From assembly GCF_000060345.1 (NCBI RefSeq), contig NC_008571.1:1674001-1738000 (forward strand): a DNA stretch of 64,000 nt. Reading direction: 5' to 3'. Source of the stretch: Christiangramia forsetii KT0803 (GTDB taxonomy: Bacteria; Bacteroidota; Bacteroidia; Flavobacteriales; Flavobacteriaceae). The notes beneath the pieces are model-generated. The model worked only from the letters and a program-made list of their open reading frames with translations, did not search any database and was not told where the DNA came from. Of this stretch, positions 9,880-18,977 are shown piece by piece. Within the stretch, counting starts at the first letter, position 1. Every line of letters begins with the position of its first letter. The position numbers and the translations under genes were made by a program.

Positions 9880-11010
9880 TTATGCCTTTATCAAAGCTTT
9901 CTCATATAATTCCTCATACCTAGGAACAATTTGATTTATATCAAATCTTTCAGCGGCTTCCCTGGCCTGTTGCTTAAATTTGGTCAACTTAGTGCTGTCA
10001 CCAAGTATGGAAATTGCGCTTTTAGACATTCCTTCCACATCTCCAACCTCGTGTAAGAATCCTGAAAAATTATTAATATTAACTTCTGGCAAACCTCCTG
10101 TGTTTGAAGATATTACAGGTACAGATTGAACCATTGCTTCAAGAGCTGCCAATCCAAAACTTTCGGTTTCTGATGGCAGTAAAAAGAGGTCTGAGAAACA
10201 TAGAATTTTATCTATTTCATTACTCTGACCAAGAAAAAGAACCCTATCACTAATATTTAATTCTCTTACTAATTGCTCTGCAGCTGCTCTTTCAGGACCT
10301 TCTCCAACCATCATTAATCTGGCTTTTACTTTTTTCTGAACCTCAAAAAAGATCTTCACCACGTCTTCTATACGCTTCACCTTTCTAAAGTTACTAACAT
10401 GAGTAATGATCTTCTCATCATCATGCGCCATTAACTCTCTCTGGCAGTCTGTAAACGATTTCTGCGCAAATTTTGAAACATCAATAAAATTAGGGATCAC
10501 TTCAATATTCCTGCGTATCTCGAAAAACTTTAATGTGTCTTCTTTAAGGCTTTTTGATACCGAAGTCACAACATCGCTATTATTAATGCTAAATGTAACC
10601 GCAGGCTTATAAAAGGGATGATTTCCCACCAGGGTAATATCTGTTCCGTGCAAGGTGGTAACCATAGGAATGCTTATTCCTTCTTCTTCCAACATTTTTT
10701 TCGCCATATATCCTGCATAGGCATGGGGAATTGCGTAATGTACATGTAGAAGTTCAATTCCGTAATTCTTAACAACATTAACCAATTTACTACTTAGAGC
10801 AAGTTCATAGGGCTGATAATGAAATAGTGGATATTCTGGAACGTTAACCTCATGAAATCTTATATGACTGGAAATTGTTTCGAGTCTTACCGGTTGTTTG
10901 TACGTTACAAAATGAACTTCATGACCTCTTCGGGAAAGAGCCAGACCCAATTCGGTAGCTACAACTCCACTACCCCCAAAGGTAGGATAACAAACAATGG
11001 CAATTTTCAT
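9880..11010 (-). CDS. bshA: N-acetyl-alpha-D-glucosaminyl L-malate synthase BshA
   Basis: First enzyme of bacillithiol synthesis: a GT4-family retaining glycosyltransferase that joins GlcNAc from UDP-GlcNAc to L-malate. The N-terminus MKIAIVCYPTFGGSGVVATELG is diagnostic of BshA. The C-terminal GT4 signature EsFGLAALEAM appears at about residues 282-292, and the length of 376 aa is typical. It is the last gene of a minus-strand run that starts with the amidase, 3 bp after the GH3 fusion. The other bacillithiol genes (bshB, bshC) are not in the window. Confidence 0.92.
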   Translation of the reverse strand: MKIAIVCYPTFGGSGVVATELGLALSRRGHEVHFVTYKQPVRLETISSHIRFHEVNVPEYPLFHYQPYELALSSKLVNVVKNYGIELLHVHYAIPHAYAGYMAKKMLEEEGISIPMVTTLHGTDITLVGNHPFYKPAVTFSINNSDVVTSVSKSLKEDTLKFFEIRRNIEVIPNFIDVSKFAQKSFTDCQRELMAHDDEKIITHVSNFRKVKRIEDVVKIFFEVQKKVKARLMMVGEGPERAAAEQLVRELNISDRVLFLGQSNEIDKILCFSDLFLLPSETESFGLAALEAMVQSVPVISSNTGGLPEVNINNFSGFLHEVGDVEGMSKSAISILGDSTKLTKFKQQAREAAERFDINQIVPRYEELYEKALIKA

Positions 11011-11013
11011 CAG

Positions 11014-13950
11014 TTAAAAATCTATAGATTCGTAAATAACTTTTTGGATTTCAGACCTTATATCTTCACGAATAAGTTTCCTGTTATTGGAATCTGGATA
11101 AGTTCTGTTAGACAAAAATACGTAAACAATTTCTTCCTCTGGATCTGCCCAGGCAAAGGTGCCGGTAAATCCACTATGTCCAAAACTCATCATAGAAACA
11201 CAATTACAGGTTGGTCCTGAGTTCCCGAGTTGTGGTTTGTCGAATCCAACACCCCTCCTTACATCATCTTCACAATAATAACAGGTATTATATTTTTCTA
11301 TAGTTTCCTTTTCCAGAAATTTATCTCCTCCGTAAGATCCTCCATTCAAATAAGCCTGCATGATCTTAGCAACATCGTTGGCAGTACTAAAAAGCCCGGC
11401 ATGCCCGCCAATTCCACCCTGCATGGCAGCTCCCTGGTCGTGTACATAACCTCTAACTACCTGTCTGCGCCATAACTGATCATTTTCTGTTGGTGCTATT
11501 TGCAAACTGTCAAACCTTGTTCTTGGTAGGTATCCTGTATAATTTGCGCCCAAGCGTTTATAGAGATGTTCCTGGGTGATATTCTGTAATGAGGTCTCGT
11601 AATATGCCTCCAGATAATATTTTAATAGATAATATGGTAAATCACTATACTTATATTTCAAGCTTCTTTCCAGATCGCTCTTTTTTATAGTAGTTAAAAT
11701 TGTATCCCCAATGTCTTTTCTTATATAGATTTTATCTGCAACCTGGGTATTGAATTCTTCCGAAGGATTTTCATTGTAATAAATATTAGATAGCCCTTTG
11801 GTCTTTGGATCCAGCGTTGAAATATAAAATGGTATCCAGGCCTGCAGTCGCGCATAGTGCATTAGCATATCCTGAAGCCTGATATTCTTTTTATTTGAAT
11901 TTTTAAAAGACGGAAATAATTCGCTTAATGTTGTATCGAAATTTAAGACTTCCTCTTCATCTAACTCCATTATCAATGGGAGGGTCGCTAAAATTTTGGT
12001 TAAAGATGCCAGGTCATAAACTGTGGTATCTGTTACCGGCAGATTTTTTTCATAGGTTTGATGCCCAAAATTTTTCTCATAAATCACTTTTCCCTTCCTA
12101 GCTATAAGTATCTGGGCTCCGGGAGTCATTTCCTTATTTATAGCATACTTGATGATACTATCAATTTTTTTAAGCTTAACCGAATTCATTCCGACACTTT
12201 CCGGAGTACCATAAGAGAGTCTATTTACATTATTTGTATTAAAACCTGTCCCAACCGGAAATTCATTTTTGATACTTACCGGCAGTTTACCTTTAGCATC
12301 TGTAGCTCCAAACAAAACCTGGGCTACTTTTCTCTGTGCCACGGGATGATTTTGATAACCAACGATAATACCCTCAAGATTAGCAAAACTCTTTACATCC
12401 AGAAGTGCATAAGGACGTGTAAATAATGAAAGTACCGTTTTATTTTTTCTGGCAATCTCATGTAGCCAAACCAGTTCTTTCTCTGAAAATTTATATGATG
12501 CCCACGGGCTGGAATTAGATTTATGATAACCAACAACCACGTAATTATAGGCTTCAAGTTTTTCCAGAAGTTCAGGTAGTTTTGCAGCTTTTACCCAATC
12601 TACCTTTCCGTATTTTTTCATCTGGCTTAAAAATGCACTTCCATCATCATCGCCAAAGTTCACATAGGCTATTTTTTTCTTTTCCAGATTCTTGACCGGA
12701 ACTACGGCCTTATTGTTCTTTATTAGAGTAATCGCATTTTCATATAAATCTTCTAACAGCGCTTCATCTCTGGAAGTATATAATTCCTCAATTAAGAAAG
12801 TGGTGGTAATAGGTTTGAACTTATTTAAACCAACTTTATATTTAGCATATAGAATCTTCTTTACAGAAAGTTCCAGTCTTTCTTCTGAAACCAAACCAGA
12901 ATTTACTGCTTCTATTATACTTTTTGATGCTTTACCAATATCCTCACTCATAAGCAGCACATCGTTCCCGGCCATAAAAGCATCAAGATCTACTTCACCC
13001 GGTTCTTTATTTCTTGAAACCCCTTTCATATCCAAAGCATCGGTAAAGATCAGACCATTAAACCCCATATTCTTTTTAAGGATATCTGTAATGATCTTTT
13101 GAGATAAGGATGCTGGCTTCCCATCTTTTGACTCTAATGCCGGAACATTTAAATGAGCCACCATAACACTACTTAATCCTTTAGGAATTAACTTCCTGTA
13201 AGGATAAAGCTCTACTTCATCGATTCTTTCAGAAGTAAAATTTATAGTTGGTAAGGTTTTATGGGAATCTGTATCTGTATCTCCATGACCGGGAAAATGT
13301 TTCGCACTACTTAGCCCCCCTTCTCTATGCATTCCATTCATAAATGCAAGGGCCTTTTCAGTAACATTTATTTTATCTTCTCCGAAAGATCTATTCCCAA
13401 TAATTGGATTATCAGGATTGGTATTTATATCCACCACCGGAGCAAAATTGAAATGGACCCCCAGCCTCTTTGTATGTCTTGAAATTGCTGCTCCAGCCTC
13501 TTCAACAAGTTTATTATCCTGAATAGCGCCTAGCGTCATATTCCAGGGCAAGGCAAATGTACTATCCAGTCTCATTGCCAGTCCCCATTCTGCATCCATA
13601 CCAACAAGCAATGGAATTTCAGACATTTCCTGAAATTCATTGGTAAGTTGCGCCTGCATTACTGGTCCTCCTTTTGAAAAAATAAGGCCACCAATATGGT
13701 TTTCCTTAATCTGCTTTCTAATACTATCTGCTTCATTCTCATTCTGGGACCAGATACTCGCCATAAATAACTGACCAACTTTTTCCTTCAGGTTCATAGA
13801 ATCATAAACACTATCTACCCATTTTTTTTGCTGTGGATAATCCTTTGCAAACAATGGACTTTTGATCTGGTTAGTCTGCGAAATTCCCTGAAAGGAAATA
13901 AGTATTAAAAGTAGAAATGTATAAAACCTGGGGGATTGCTTCAACTTCAT
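11014..13950 (-). CDS. GH3 beta-N-acetylhexosaminidase fused to a beta-lactamase-fold serine hydrolase
   Basis: A 978-residue exported protein with a signal peptide of about 24 residues. Residues about 45-380 form a GH3 (NagZ-like) domain, with KHFPGHGDTDTDSH at 217-230 (His on the catalytic loop) and the nucleophile Asp304 in IFTDALDMKG. A GH3 C-terminal-type domain spans about 400-570. Residues about 585-978 are a beta-lactamase/penicillin-binding fold with the SxxK motif Ser649-Leu-Thr-Lys652. A role in peptidoglycan remodelling or muropeptide recycling in the periplasm is inferred. It overlaps the upstream gene by one base and sits 3 bp before bshA, so it is in the operon. Confidence 0.88.
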   Translation of the reverse strand: MKLKQSPRFYTFLLLILISFQGISQTNQIKSPLFAKDYPQQKKWVDSVYDSMNLKEKVGQLFMASIWSQNENEADSIRKQIKENHIGGLIFSKGGPVMQAQLTNEFQEMSEIPLLVGMDAEWGLAMRLDSTFALPWNMTLGAIQDNKLVEEAGAAISRHTKRLGVHFNFAPVVDINTNPDNPIIGNRSFGEDKINVTEKALAFMNGMHREGGLSSAKHFPGHGDTDTDSHKTLPTINFTSERIDEVELYPYRKLIPKGLSSVMVAHLNVPALESKDGKPASLSQKIITDILKKNMGFNGLIFTDALDMKGVSRNKEPGEVDLDAFMAGNDVLLMSEDIGKASKSIIEAVNSGLVSEERLELSVKKILYAKYKVGLNKFKPITTTFLIEELYTSRDEALLEDLYENAITLIKNNKAVVPVKNLEKKKIAYVNFGDDDGSAFLSQMKKYGKVDWVKAAKLPELLEKLEAYNYVVVGYHKSNSSPWASYKFSEKELVWLHEIARKNKTVLSLFTRPYALLDVKSFANLEGIIVGYQNHPVAQRKVAQVLFGATDAKGKLPVSIKNEFPVGTGFNTNNVNRLSYGTPESVGMNSVKLKKIDSIIKYAINKEMTPGAQILIARKGKVIYEKNFGHQTYEKNLPVTDTTVYDLASLTKILATLPLIMELDEEEVLNFDTTLSELFPSFKNSNKKNIRLQDMLMHYARLQAWIPFYISTLDPKTKGLSNIYYNENPSEEFNTQVADKIYIRKDIGDTILTTIKKSDLERSLKYKYSDLPYYLLKYYLEAYYETSLQNITQEHLYKRLGANYTGYLPRTRFDSLQIAPTENDQLWRRQVVRGYVHDQGAAMQGGIGGHAGLFSTANDVAKIMQAYLNGGSYGGDKFLEKETIEKYNTCYYCEDDVRRGVGFDKPQLGNSGPTCNCVSMMSFGHSGFTGTFAWADPEEEIVYVFLSNRTYPDSNNRKLIREDIRSEIQKVIYESIDF

Positions 13951-14435
13951 TAATTCAGAAAACGTTTATGCCAACTTTCAGATGCCGGAACTTCCCAGTC
14001 TGAAAGATATTCGGCTTTATTATTTACAAGATTATTAAATACGATAGTGCTTGGGGACACCGCTTTTTCCTTGGCCATTTTCCGAAAATCAGTTAGACTC
14101 TTATAAGCGATAAATTCTCCCTGCTTATAAGATACATTCATCTTATCTAACAGGTCTACGTTATAATCTCTTTCTAATTGCTGAATAAACTGAACAGAAG
14201 CATCTATAGAACAACCGGAGGCAGCATTTAATTGCTGATCCAGCGCTATAGTAATAAAGCGTTTATATTTTATTTCGTAAGAAGCTTTTAAGTTGGCACC
14301 GTGAGCGGTCCACTTCTCAATAAACGTGTCCAGTTTTTTAGAAATTTCCTGAATTTCTTCTTCTGTAAAAGACCTGTTTGCTTGATAAATCCAAACTCTG
14401 GAACTATCGGCAAGGCTTTCAAAGGTTACTAACAT
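13950..14435 (-). CDS. Conserved Bacteroidota protein of unknown function
   Basis: A soluble 161-residue protein. I recognise it as a widespread flavobacterial family often labelled 'ABC transporter ATPase', but no Walker A, signature or Walker B motif is visible, so that label is not supported. Conserved-looking stretches are RVWIYQANRSF near the N-terminus and GCSIDASVQFIQQLE in the middle. The GC-S-I-D-A-S run contains its single cysteine. It sits between the Fe-S protein and the GH3 fusion in the envelope operon (1-bp overlap downstream), which suggests but does not prove a cell-wall or redox-linked role. Confidence 0.8.
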   Translation of the reverse strand: MLVTFESLADSSRVWIYQANRSFTEEEIQEISKKLDTFIEKWTAHGANLKASYEIKYKRFITIALDQQLNAASGCSIDASVQFIQQLERDYNVDLLDKMNVSYKQGEFIAYKSLTDFRKMAKEKAVSPSTIVFNNLVNNKAEYLSDWEVPASESWHKRFLN

Positions 14436-14518
14436 AAGGGCTAAAATTGAATTGTTACAAATCTAATTTATTTAGCCTTTAGGTCAAATATAGTACCGTG
14501 TTTTAACTTTTGGTATTT

Positions 14519-15310
14519 TTAAAAATCCTCAGCGTTTGCAATCATCTCTGCAACATCCATTACTGCCACGCTGTCTTCCTTTTCTTTGTTCTTAACTCCA
14601 TCTGTCATCATAGTATTACAGAAAGGGCAACCCGCTGCAATAATTTCAGGCTGAACTTCAAGAGCCTGCTCGGTTCTTTCAATATTCACATCCTTATTTC
14701 CAGGTTCAGGCTCTTTGAACATTTGACCGCCACCAGCTCCACAGCAGAGACCATCTTTTTTGCATTTACGCATCTCCACCAGCTCCACTTCTAATTTTCT
14801 TAAAAGGTCTCTAGGTGCTTCATATTCATTATTTGCACGTCCTAAATAACAGGGATCGTGAAATGTTATTTTCTTTCCTTTAAATTTCCCGCCTTCAACT
14901 TTGAGTCTACCTTCATTAAGCAACGCTTTTAAAAATTGCGTATGATGCATTACATCATAATTTCCGCCTAGTGCAGGATATTCATTTTTAATGGTATTAA
15001 AACAATGCGGACATGCAGTTACAACTTTCTTTATTTCGTAGCCATTAAGCACTTCAATATTGGTGGCTGCCTGCATTTGAAAAAGAAATTCATTACCAGC
15101 CCTTTTTGCAGGATCCCCGGTACAACTTTCCTCAGTTCCCAAAACTGCAAAATCTACTCCTGCCTTTTGTAATAATTTCACAAAGGCTTTACTTATTTTT
15201 TTCGCGCGGTCATCAAAGCTACCGGCGCAACCAACCCAGAACAATACTTCCGGCTTTTTACCTTCTGCCATATATTCGGCCATTGTAGGAACCTTAAGTG
15301 CTTCTGCCAT
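14519..15310 (-). CDS. CCG-domain Fe-S protein (heterodisulfide reductase HdrB / GlpC-like)
   Basis: A 263-residue protein with two cysteine-rich repeats. The first carries WVGCAGSFDDR, SCTGDPAKR and TACPHCFNT; the second carries HDPCYLGR, LCCGAGGGQMF and GCPFCNTMM. Such CCG domains bind an unusual [4Fe-4S] cluster or a catalytic site in quinone- or disulfide-linked oxidoreductases. It follows the membrane Fe-S protein at 15349 with a 38-bp gap and most likely forms a complex with it, similar to the HdrDE or LutA/GlpC arrangement. Electron donor and acceptor are unknown. Confidence 0.87.
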   Translation of the reverse strand: MAEALKVPTMAEYMAEGKKPEVLFWVGCAGSFDDRAKKISKAFVKLLQKAGVDFAVLGTEESCTGDPAKRAGNEFLFQMQAATNIEVLNGYEIKKVVTACPHCFNTIKNEYPALGGNYDVMHHTQFLKALLNEGRLKVEGGKFKGKKITFHDPCYLGRANNEYEAPRDLLRKLEVELVEMRKCKKDGLCCGAGGGQMFKEPEPGNKDVNIERTEQALEVQPEIIAAGCPFCNTMMTDGVKNKEKEDSVAVMDVAEMIANAEDF

Positions 15311-15348
15311 AATTGTTGATCTTTATCTTAGTTTCTTAAATTCTTATT

Positions 15349-16689
15349 CTATTTTTCTTCGGCCCATTTCAGACGATCCATCTGGTTGTAAGGCCAGGGA
15401 GCACCATTGTTTTCGATATTGGTCATCGCAATTGCCAATTCGTTTGGAGCCGCACTCTCTTCCATTACCAGATATCTTCTCATATCTAAAATAATTGAAA
15501 GAGGATCTATACCTATAGGGCAAGCTTCTACACATGCGTTACAAGTGGTGCAGGCCCAAAGTTCTTCCCTTAAAATATAATCGTCCAGTAATTTCTTACC
15601 GTCATCTTCAAATTTTCCATTTTTATTAATGATCTCCCCGACTTCTTCTACCCTATCCCGAGTATCCATCATGATCTTTCTTGGAGATAATTTCTTGCCT
15701 GTTTGATTAGCGGGACATTCTGAAGTACAACGACCGCACTCCGTACAGGTATAAGAATTAAGCAATTGCACCTGATTAAGGTCAAAAATATCTGAGGCTC
15801 CGAATTTATCCGGTTCTCCTTCGTCTTCTCCTTCAGCAGGAGCTGCAAAAGGATCAGCGTTTGGATCCATCATTAGATCTACTTCCTTCTTAACCGCTTC
15901 CAGGTTATCAAACTCACCCTGTGGGGTTAGTTTAGATAAATATACATTTGGAAAGGCCAGAAGAATGTGAAGGTGTTTTGAATAATATAAATAATTCAGG
16001 AAAAATAAGATTCCTAAAATATGTAGCCACCAGGCTGTTCGTTCAATAATAATTAAAGTAGCATTGCCTAGTCCGTCTATTAGAGGCAGCAAGTACTGAC
16101 TAATAGGAAAGCTTCCCATGATCCCTGCTTCTGAAGCGTAATGATCTGCACCATTCATCTGTAATTGATAATCTGCAGCATTCATGGTAAGAAAAAGTAT
16201 CATCAATACCATTTCAAAATAAAGAATATAATTGGCATCGTTCTTAGGCCAACCTTTTAATTCTCTACTTAAAAATCTACGAATATTTATAATATTTCGT
16301 CTGATCCAAAATAAAATTACACCTACAAATACTAATAATGCGAGAACTTCAAAACTAGCGATTAGAACATCATAGAAACCGCCCATAAAAGCGAAAATAC
16401 GATGAGTTCCAAAAATACCATCGATGATGATCTCCAGTACTTCAATATTTATAATTATGAAACCAACGTAAACAATGATATGAAGAAAACCTGCAATTGG
16501 TCTTTTAACCATTTTACTCTGACCAATTGCAATTCTGGCCATTTTCGCGAATCGCTCACCAGCATTATCTGAACGATCTACTTCTTTTCCAAGCTTTACG
16601 TTTCGGATAACTCGTCTAATATTCCTGGCAAAAAAGCCAATTCCTGCCACGAGGACAATTATAAATAGAATCTGTGCAACAATTTGCAT
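15349..16689 (-). CDS. Membrane-anchored 4Fe-4S dicluster protein (HdrE/HdrC-like)
   Basis: A 446-residue protein. The N-terminal half contains about five transmembrane segments of a nitrate-reductase-gamma/HdrE type. The C-terminal part has two ferredoxin motifs, CTECGRCTSECP and CTTCNACVEACP, with PIGIDPLSII after the second. It probably passes electrons between the quinone pool and the CCG subunit encoded next to it. The acidic stretch at about 285-300 is a linker. It lies between the MCE protein (6-bp gap) and the CCG protein in one operon. Confidence 0.88.
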   Translation of the reverse strand: MQIVAQILFIIVLVAGIGFFARNIRRVIRNVKLGKEVDRSDNAGERFAKMARIAIGQSKMVKRPIAGFLHIIVYVGFIIINIEVLEIIIDGIFGTHRIFAFMGGFYDVLIASFEVLALLVFVGVILFWIRRNIINIRRFLSRELKGWPKNDANYILYFEMVLMILFLTMNAADYQLQMNGADHYASEAGIMGSFPISQYLLPLIDGLGNATLIIIERTAWWLHILGILFFLNYLYYSKHLHILLAFPNVYLSKLTPQGEFDNLEAVKKEVDLMMDPNADPFAAPAEGEDEGEPDKFGASDIFDLNQVQLLNSYTCTECGRCTSECPANQTGKKLSPRKIMMDTRDRVEEVGEIINKNGKFEDDGKKLLDDYILREELWACTTCNACVEACPIGIDPLSIILDMRRYLVMEESAAPNELAIAMTNIENNGAPWPYNQMDRLKWAEEK

Positions 16690-16695
16690 AGTTGG

Positions 16696-17649
16696 TTATT
16701 TTAAAGAGTCTTTAGGTTCATCATATCCCCCGGTTTTCTTACCAAAAACAGAAAAATGAACATATCTCTTTGGGTTGAGTTTAATATCCTGTAACAGCTG
16801 CTCTAGTTGCTTAGTAGCTCTATCCAGATTGTTATAAACTGCATCATCATTTATAAGCTTCCCGGCAGTTCCTTCTTTACTATTTAATTTATTTGAAATA
16901 CCCTCAAAATCAGCGATCACCTTTTCAAGATCACCGGTGATCTTATTAATGTTCATATTAGTAAGAGTATCTGAAAACTTATTAAAGTTAGTAGACATCT
17001 CATCCAGATTGGTAAAAGTTCTATTCAGCTTCTCTGAATTACCTTTTACGATCCCTTGTAGTTCATCGGCCGTAACTTTAAAAGATGCTACAGTTGCATC
17101 CAGGTTTCTAAAAGTGCCTTTAATGTTATTTCTTGTAGAATCATCAAGAATTTCAGTGATCGCAGTAAGCATAGAATCTGCACTTACAATAGTACCCTCC
17201 AGTTTCTTTTGAAGTGGTGTAAGCCTGTCATTTACCAACTCCATAATACCTTCTTCCTTATCTCCTTTCAAAGTATCGCCAGATTTAGCAATTCCCATTT
17301 CAGAATCGTACTGCGGAACAATTGCTAAAGATTTCCCACCTATGATGCTACCACCATAGATTTTAGCTTCACTATTCTTAGAAAACCTAAAATCATTTTT
17401 TACGGTAAAGCTTACCAATAAATCACCGGTTTCATTTAAAAAATCGATTCCCGTGATCTGGCCTACTTTAAGACCATTGATTGTTACTTCTGAAGATGGT
17501 GATAAGCCTTCAACATCATCATAAACAGCATAGAAGGTTCGGCTGTTGTCCAGAAGATTTTCCCCTTTCAGAAAACTATAACCAAAAATTAAGATAACTA
17601 TAGCAGTAATAGCTAATAGGGCAGTTTTGACCTCTCTGGAATATTTCAA
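16696..17649 (-). CDS. MCE/MlaD-family lipid-transport protein
   Basis: One N-terminal membrane helix (about residues 9-27, LLAITAIVILIFGYSFLKG) is followed by an MCE domain (about 38-115, with YDDVEGLSPSSEVTINGLKVGQI) and a long helical C-terminal part. MlaD/MCE proteins form hexameric rings that shuttle phospholipids across the periplasm. No ATG is available. Two TTG codons (17655 and 17649) are in frame; the second gives MKYSREVKTALL, which fits family N-termini better. No MlaE or MlaF gene is adjacent. It lies 6 bp before the Fe-S genes and downstream of the amidase. Confidence 0.85.
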   Translation of the reverse strand: MKYSREVKTALLAITAIVILIFGYSFLKGENLLDNSRTFYAVYDDVEGLSPSSEVTINGLKVGQITGIDFLNETGDLLVSFTVKNDFRFSKNSEAKIYGGSIIGGKSLAIVPQYDSEMGIAKSGDTLKGDKEEGIMELVNDRLTPLQKKLEGTIVSADSMLTAITEILDDSTRNNIKGTFRNLDATVASFKVTADELQGIVKGNSEKLNRTFTNLDEMSTNFNKFSDTLTNMNINKITGDLEKVIADFEGISNKLNSKEGTAGKLINDDAVYNNLDRATKQLEQLLQDIKLNPKRYVHFSVFGKKTGGYDEPKDSLK

Positions 17650-17705
17650 AAGCAAATTTTTTAATGAATACGCACAAATTTAGAAATAAAAATAGAAAAG
17701 CCGCT

Positions 17706-18830
17706 CTATTTAAGCTTTGATTTTAACGCGTCATTAACTGTAATTTTTTGCTCATCTTTAAATGCGACGATATAACTTGTTGCATATCCATTCTTTATCG
17801 CTTCTTGATGCAGATGCTGAATTTTCAAATAATCTGATGTTTCCCCGTAATAATACTTAAAGAGCTTACCTTCTTTAGTACGATCAATATTCTTCAAGCC
17901 CTTAAAGTTATACGGTTTTGGATCTATTTTTTTTGACCCTGCAGCTATCTGAACTCTAAAGATCACATCTTCATATATTTTGGAAGAAGGTTTATCTGTA
18001 GATTTCAACTGACCTACAGGATGACTTTTAGCAATACTCTCTAAAAGATTAAGGTTAATGGTATGACTATATTCTACAATAGCAGCTGTAATAGCCCTGG
18101 CCATATCTTCCTGCCCTTTCCTGCTGTTTAAATATGGGCCTTCCTGATTGTTTGTCAAAAATCCGGTTTCAACCAATACACTGGGCATATAGGTTTGATG
18201 CAATACAATTAATCCCATTTGTTTCACACCCCGGTTCTTTCTTTTAAGATCATTAGTGAATTCTTTTTGCACCTTATCTGCAAGTAAAATACTTTGATCC
18301 AAATATTCTTCCTGCATAATTGTTAGGCCAATAAAGGATTCAGGAGAATTTGGATCATAACCCTCGTAGGTAACTTCATAATTCTCCTCCAGGTAGATTA
18401 CCGAATTCTCTTTCTTTGCTACTTCAAAGTTCGTTTCATTTCTATTAAGACCTAATACAAAAGTTTCGGTTCCTGAAGCTTGGGAATTATGGGAGTTACA
18501 ATGTACAGATACAAAAAGATCGGCATTTGCTTCGTTGGCAATTCTACCTCTTTCAAATAACTCTACAAAAACGTCAGTTTTTCGGGTATACACCACTTTA
18601 ACACCGTCATATTTTTCCAGGGATTTCCCTATTTTCAAGATAATACTAAGGGCTATATCTTTTTCTTTAAAGCCATTCCCCATATTTCCAGGGTCTTTTC
18701 CTCCATGACCGGCATCTAAAACAACAACAAATTCTTCCTTATTCGGTGGAACTTCTGCAGAAAAAACTGAACCAGAAAGACCGAATAAGACAATTGTGAA
18801 TACGAAAAGTTTAAGTAAGTTCGTTCTCAT
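17706..18830 (-). CDS. N-acetylmuramoyl-L-alanine amidase (Amidase_3, AmiC-like)
   Basis: A 374-residue exported protein with a signal peptide cut near residue 24-25. The Amidase_3 domain (about 33-250) has zinc-binding His42 in LDAGHGGKDPG, Glu56, the SVHCNSH histidine and the late Glu in VLVETGFLTN. It cleaves the amide between MurNAc and the stem peptide during cell separation. A C-terminal region of about 90 residues (FRVQIAAGSKK onward) resembles a SPOR-like septal-binding module; that part is an inference. It is the first gene of the envelope operon and divergent from lptD. Confidence 0.9.
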   Translation of the reverse strand: MRTNLLKLFVFTIVLFGLSGSVFSAEVPPNKEEFVVVLDAGHGGKDPGNMGNGFKEKDIALSIILKIGKSLEKYDGVKVVYTRKTDVFVELFERGRIANEANADLFVSVHCNSHNSQASGTETFVLGLNRNETNFEVAKKENSVIYLEENYEVTYEGYDPNSPESFIGLTIMQEEYLDQSILLADKVQKEFTNDLKRKNRGVKQMGLIVLHQTYMPSVLVETGFLTNNQEGPYLNSRKGQEDMARAITAAIVEYSHTINLNLLESIAKSHPVGQLKSTDKPSSKIYEDVIFRVQIAAGSKKIDPKPYNFKGLKNIDRTKEGKLFKYYYGETSDYLKIQHLHQEAIKNGYATSYIVAFKDEQKITVNDALKSKLK

Positions 18831-18911
18831 AAAAAGCTAACGCTTATGTGGGGTGAATATTTTAATTAATATTTTTGCTGCACACTCAAAACTCAGCTGA
18901 AAAAATATATG

Positions 18912-18919
18912 TAATTTTG
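18912..18919 (+). promoter_or_regulatory. Putative -7 element of lptD
   Basis: TAATTTTG fits TAnnTTTG and lies 47 bp upstream of the lptD TTG start. The nearest upstream TTTG is too far away (34 nt), so only the -7 half is supported. Confidence 0.35.
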
Positions 18920-18946
18920 AATTTGCAAAAAGCAAGCCAATCTGTA

Positions 18947-18977
18947 CAAAAATAGCACTTAAAGCATTGCAAACAAA
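18947..18977 (-). promoter_or_regulatory. Putative promoter of the amidase-to-bshA operon
   Basis: On the minus strand TTTG (18974-18977), then a 19-nt spacer, then TATTTTTG (18947-18954) match the flavobacterial -33/-7 pair. It would leave a leader of about 110 nt and overlaps the first codons of divergent lptD. Confidence 0.45.
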
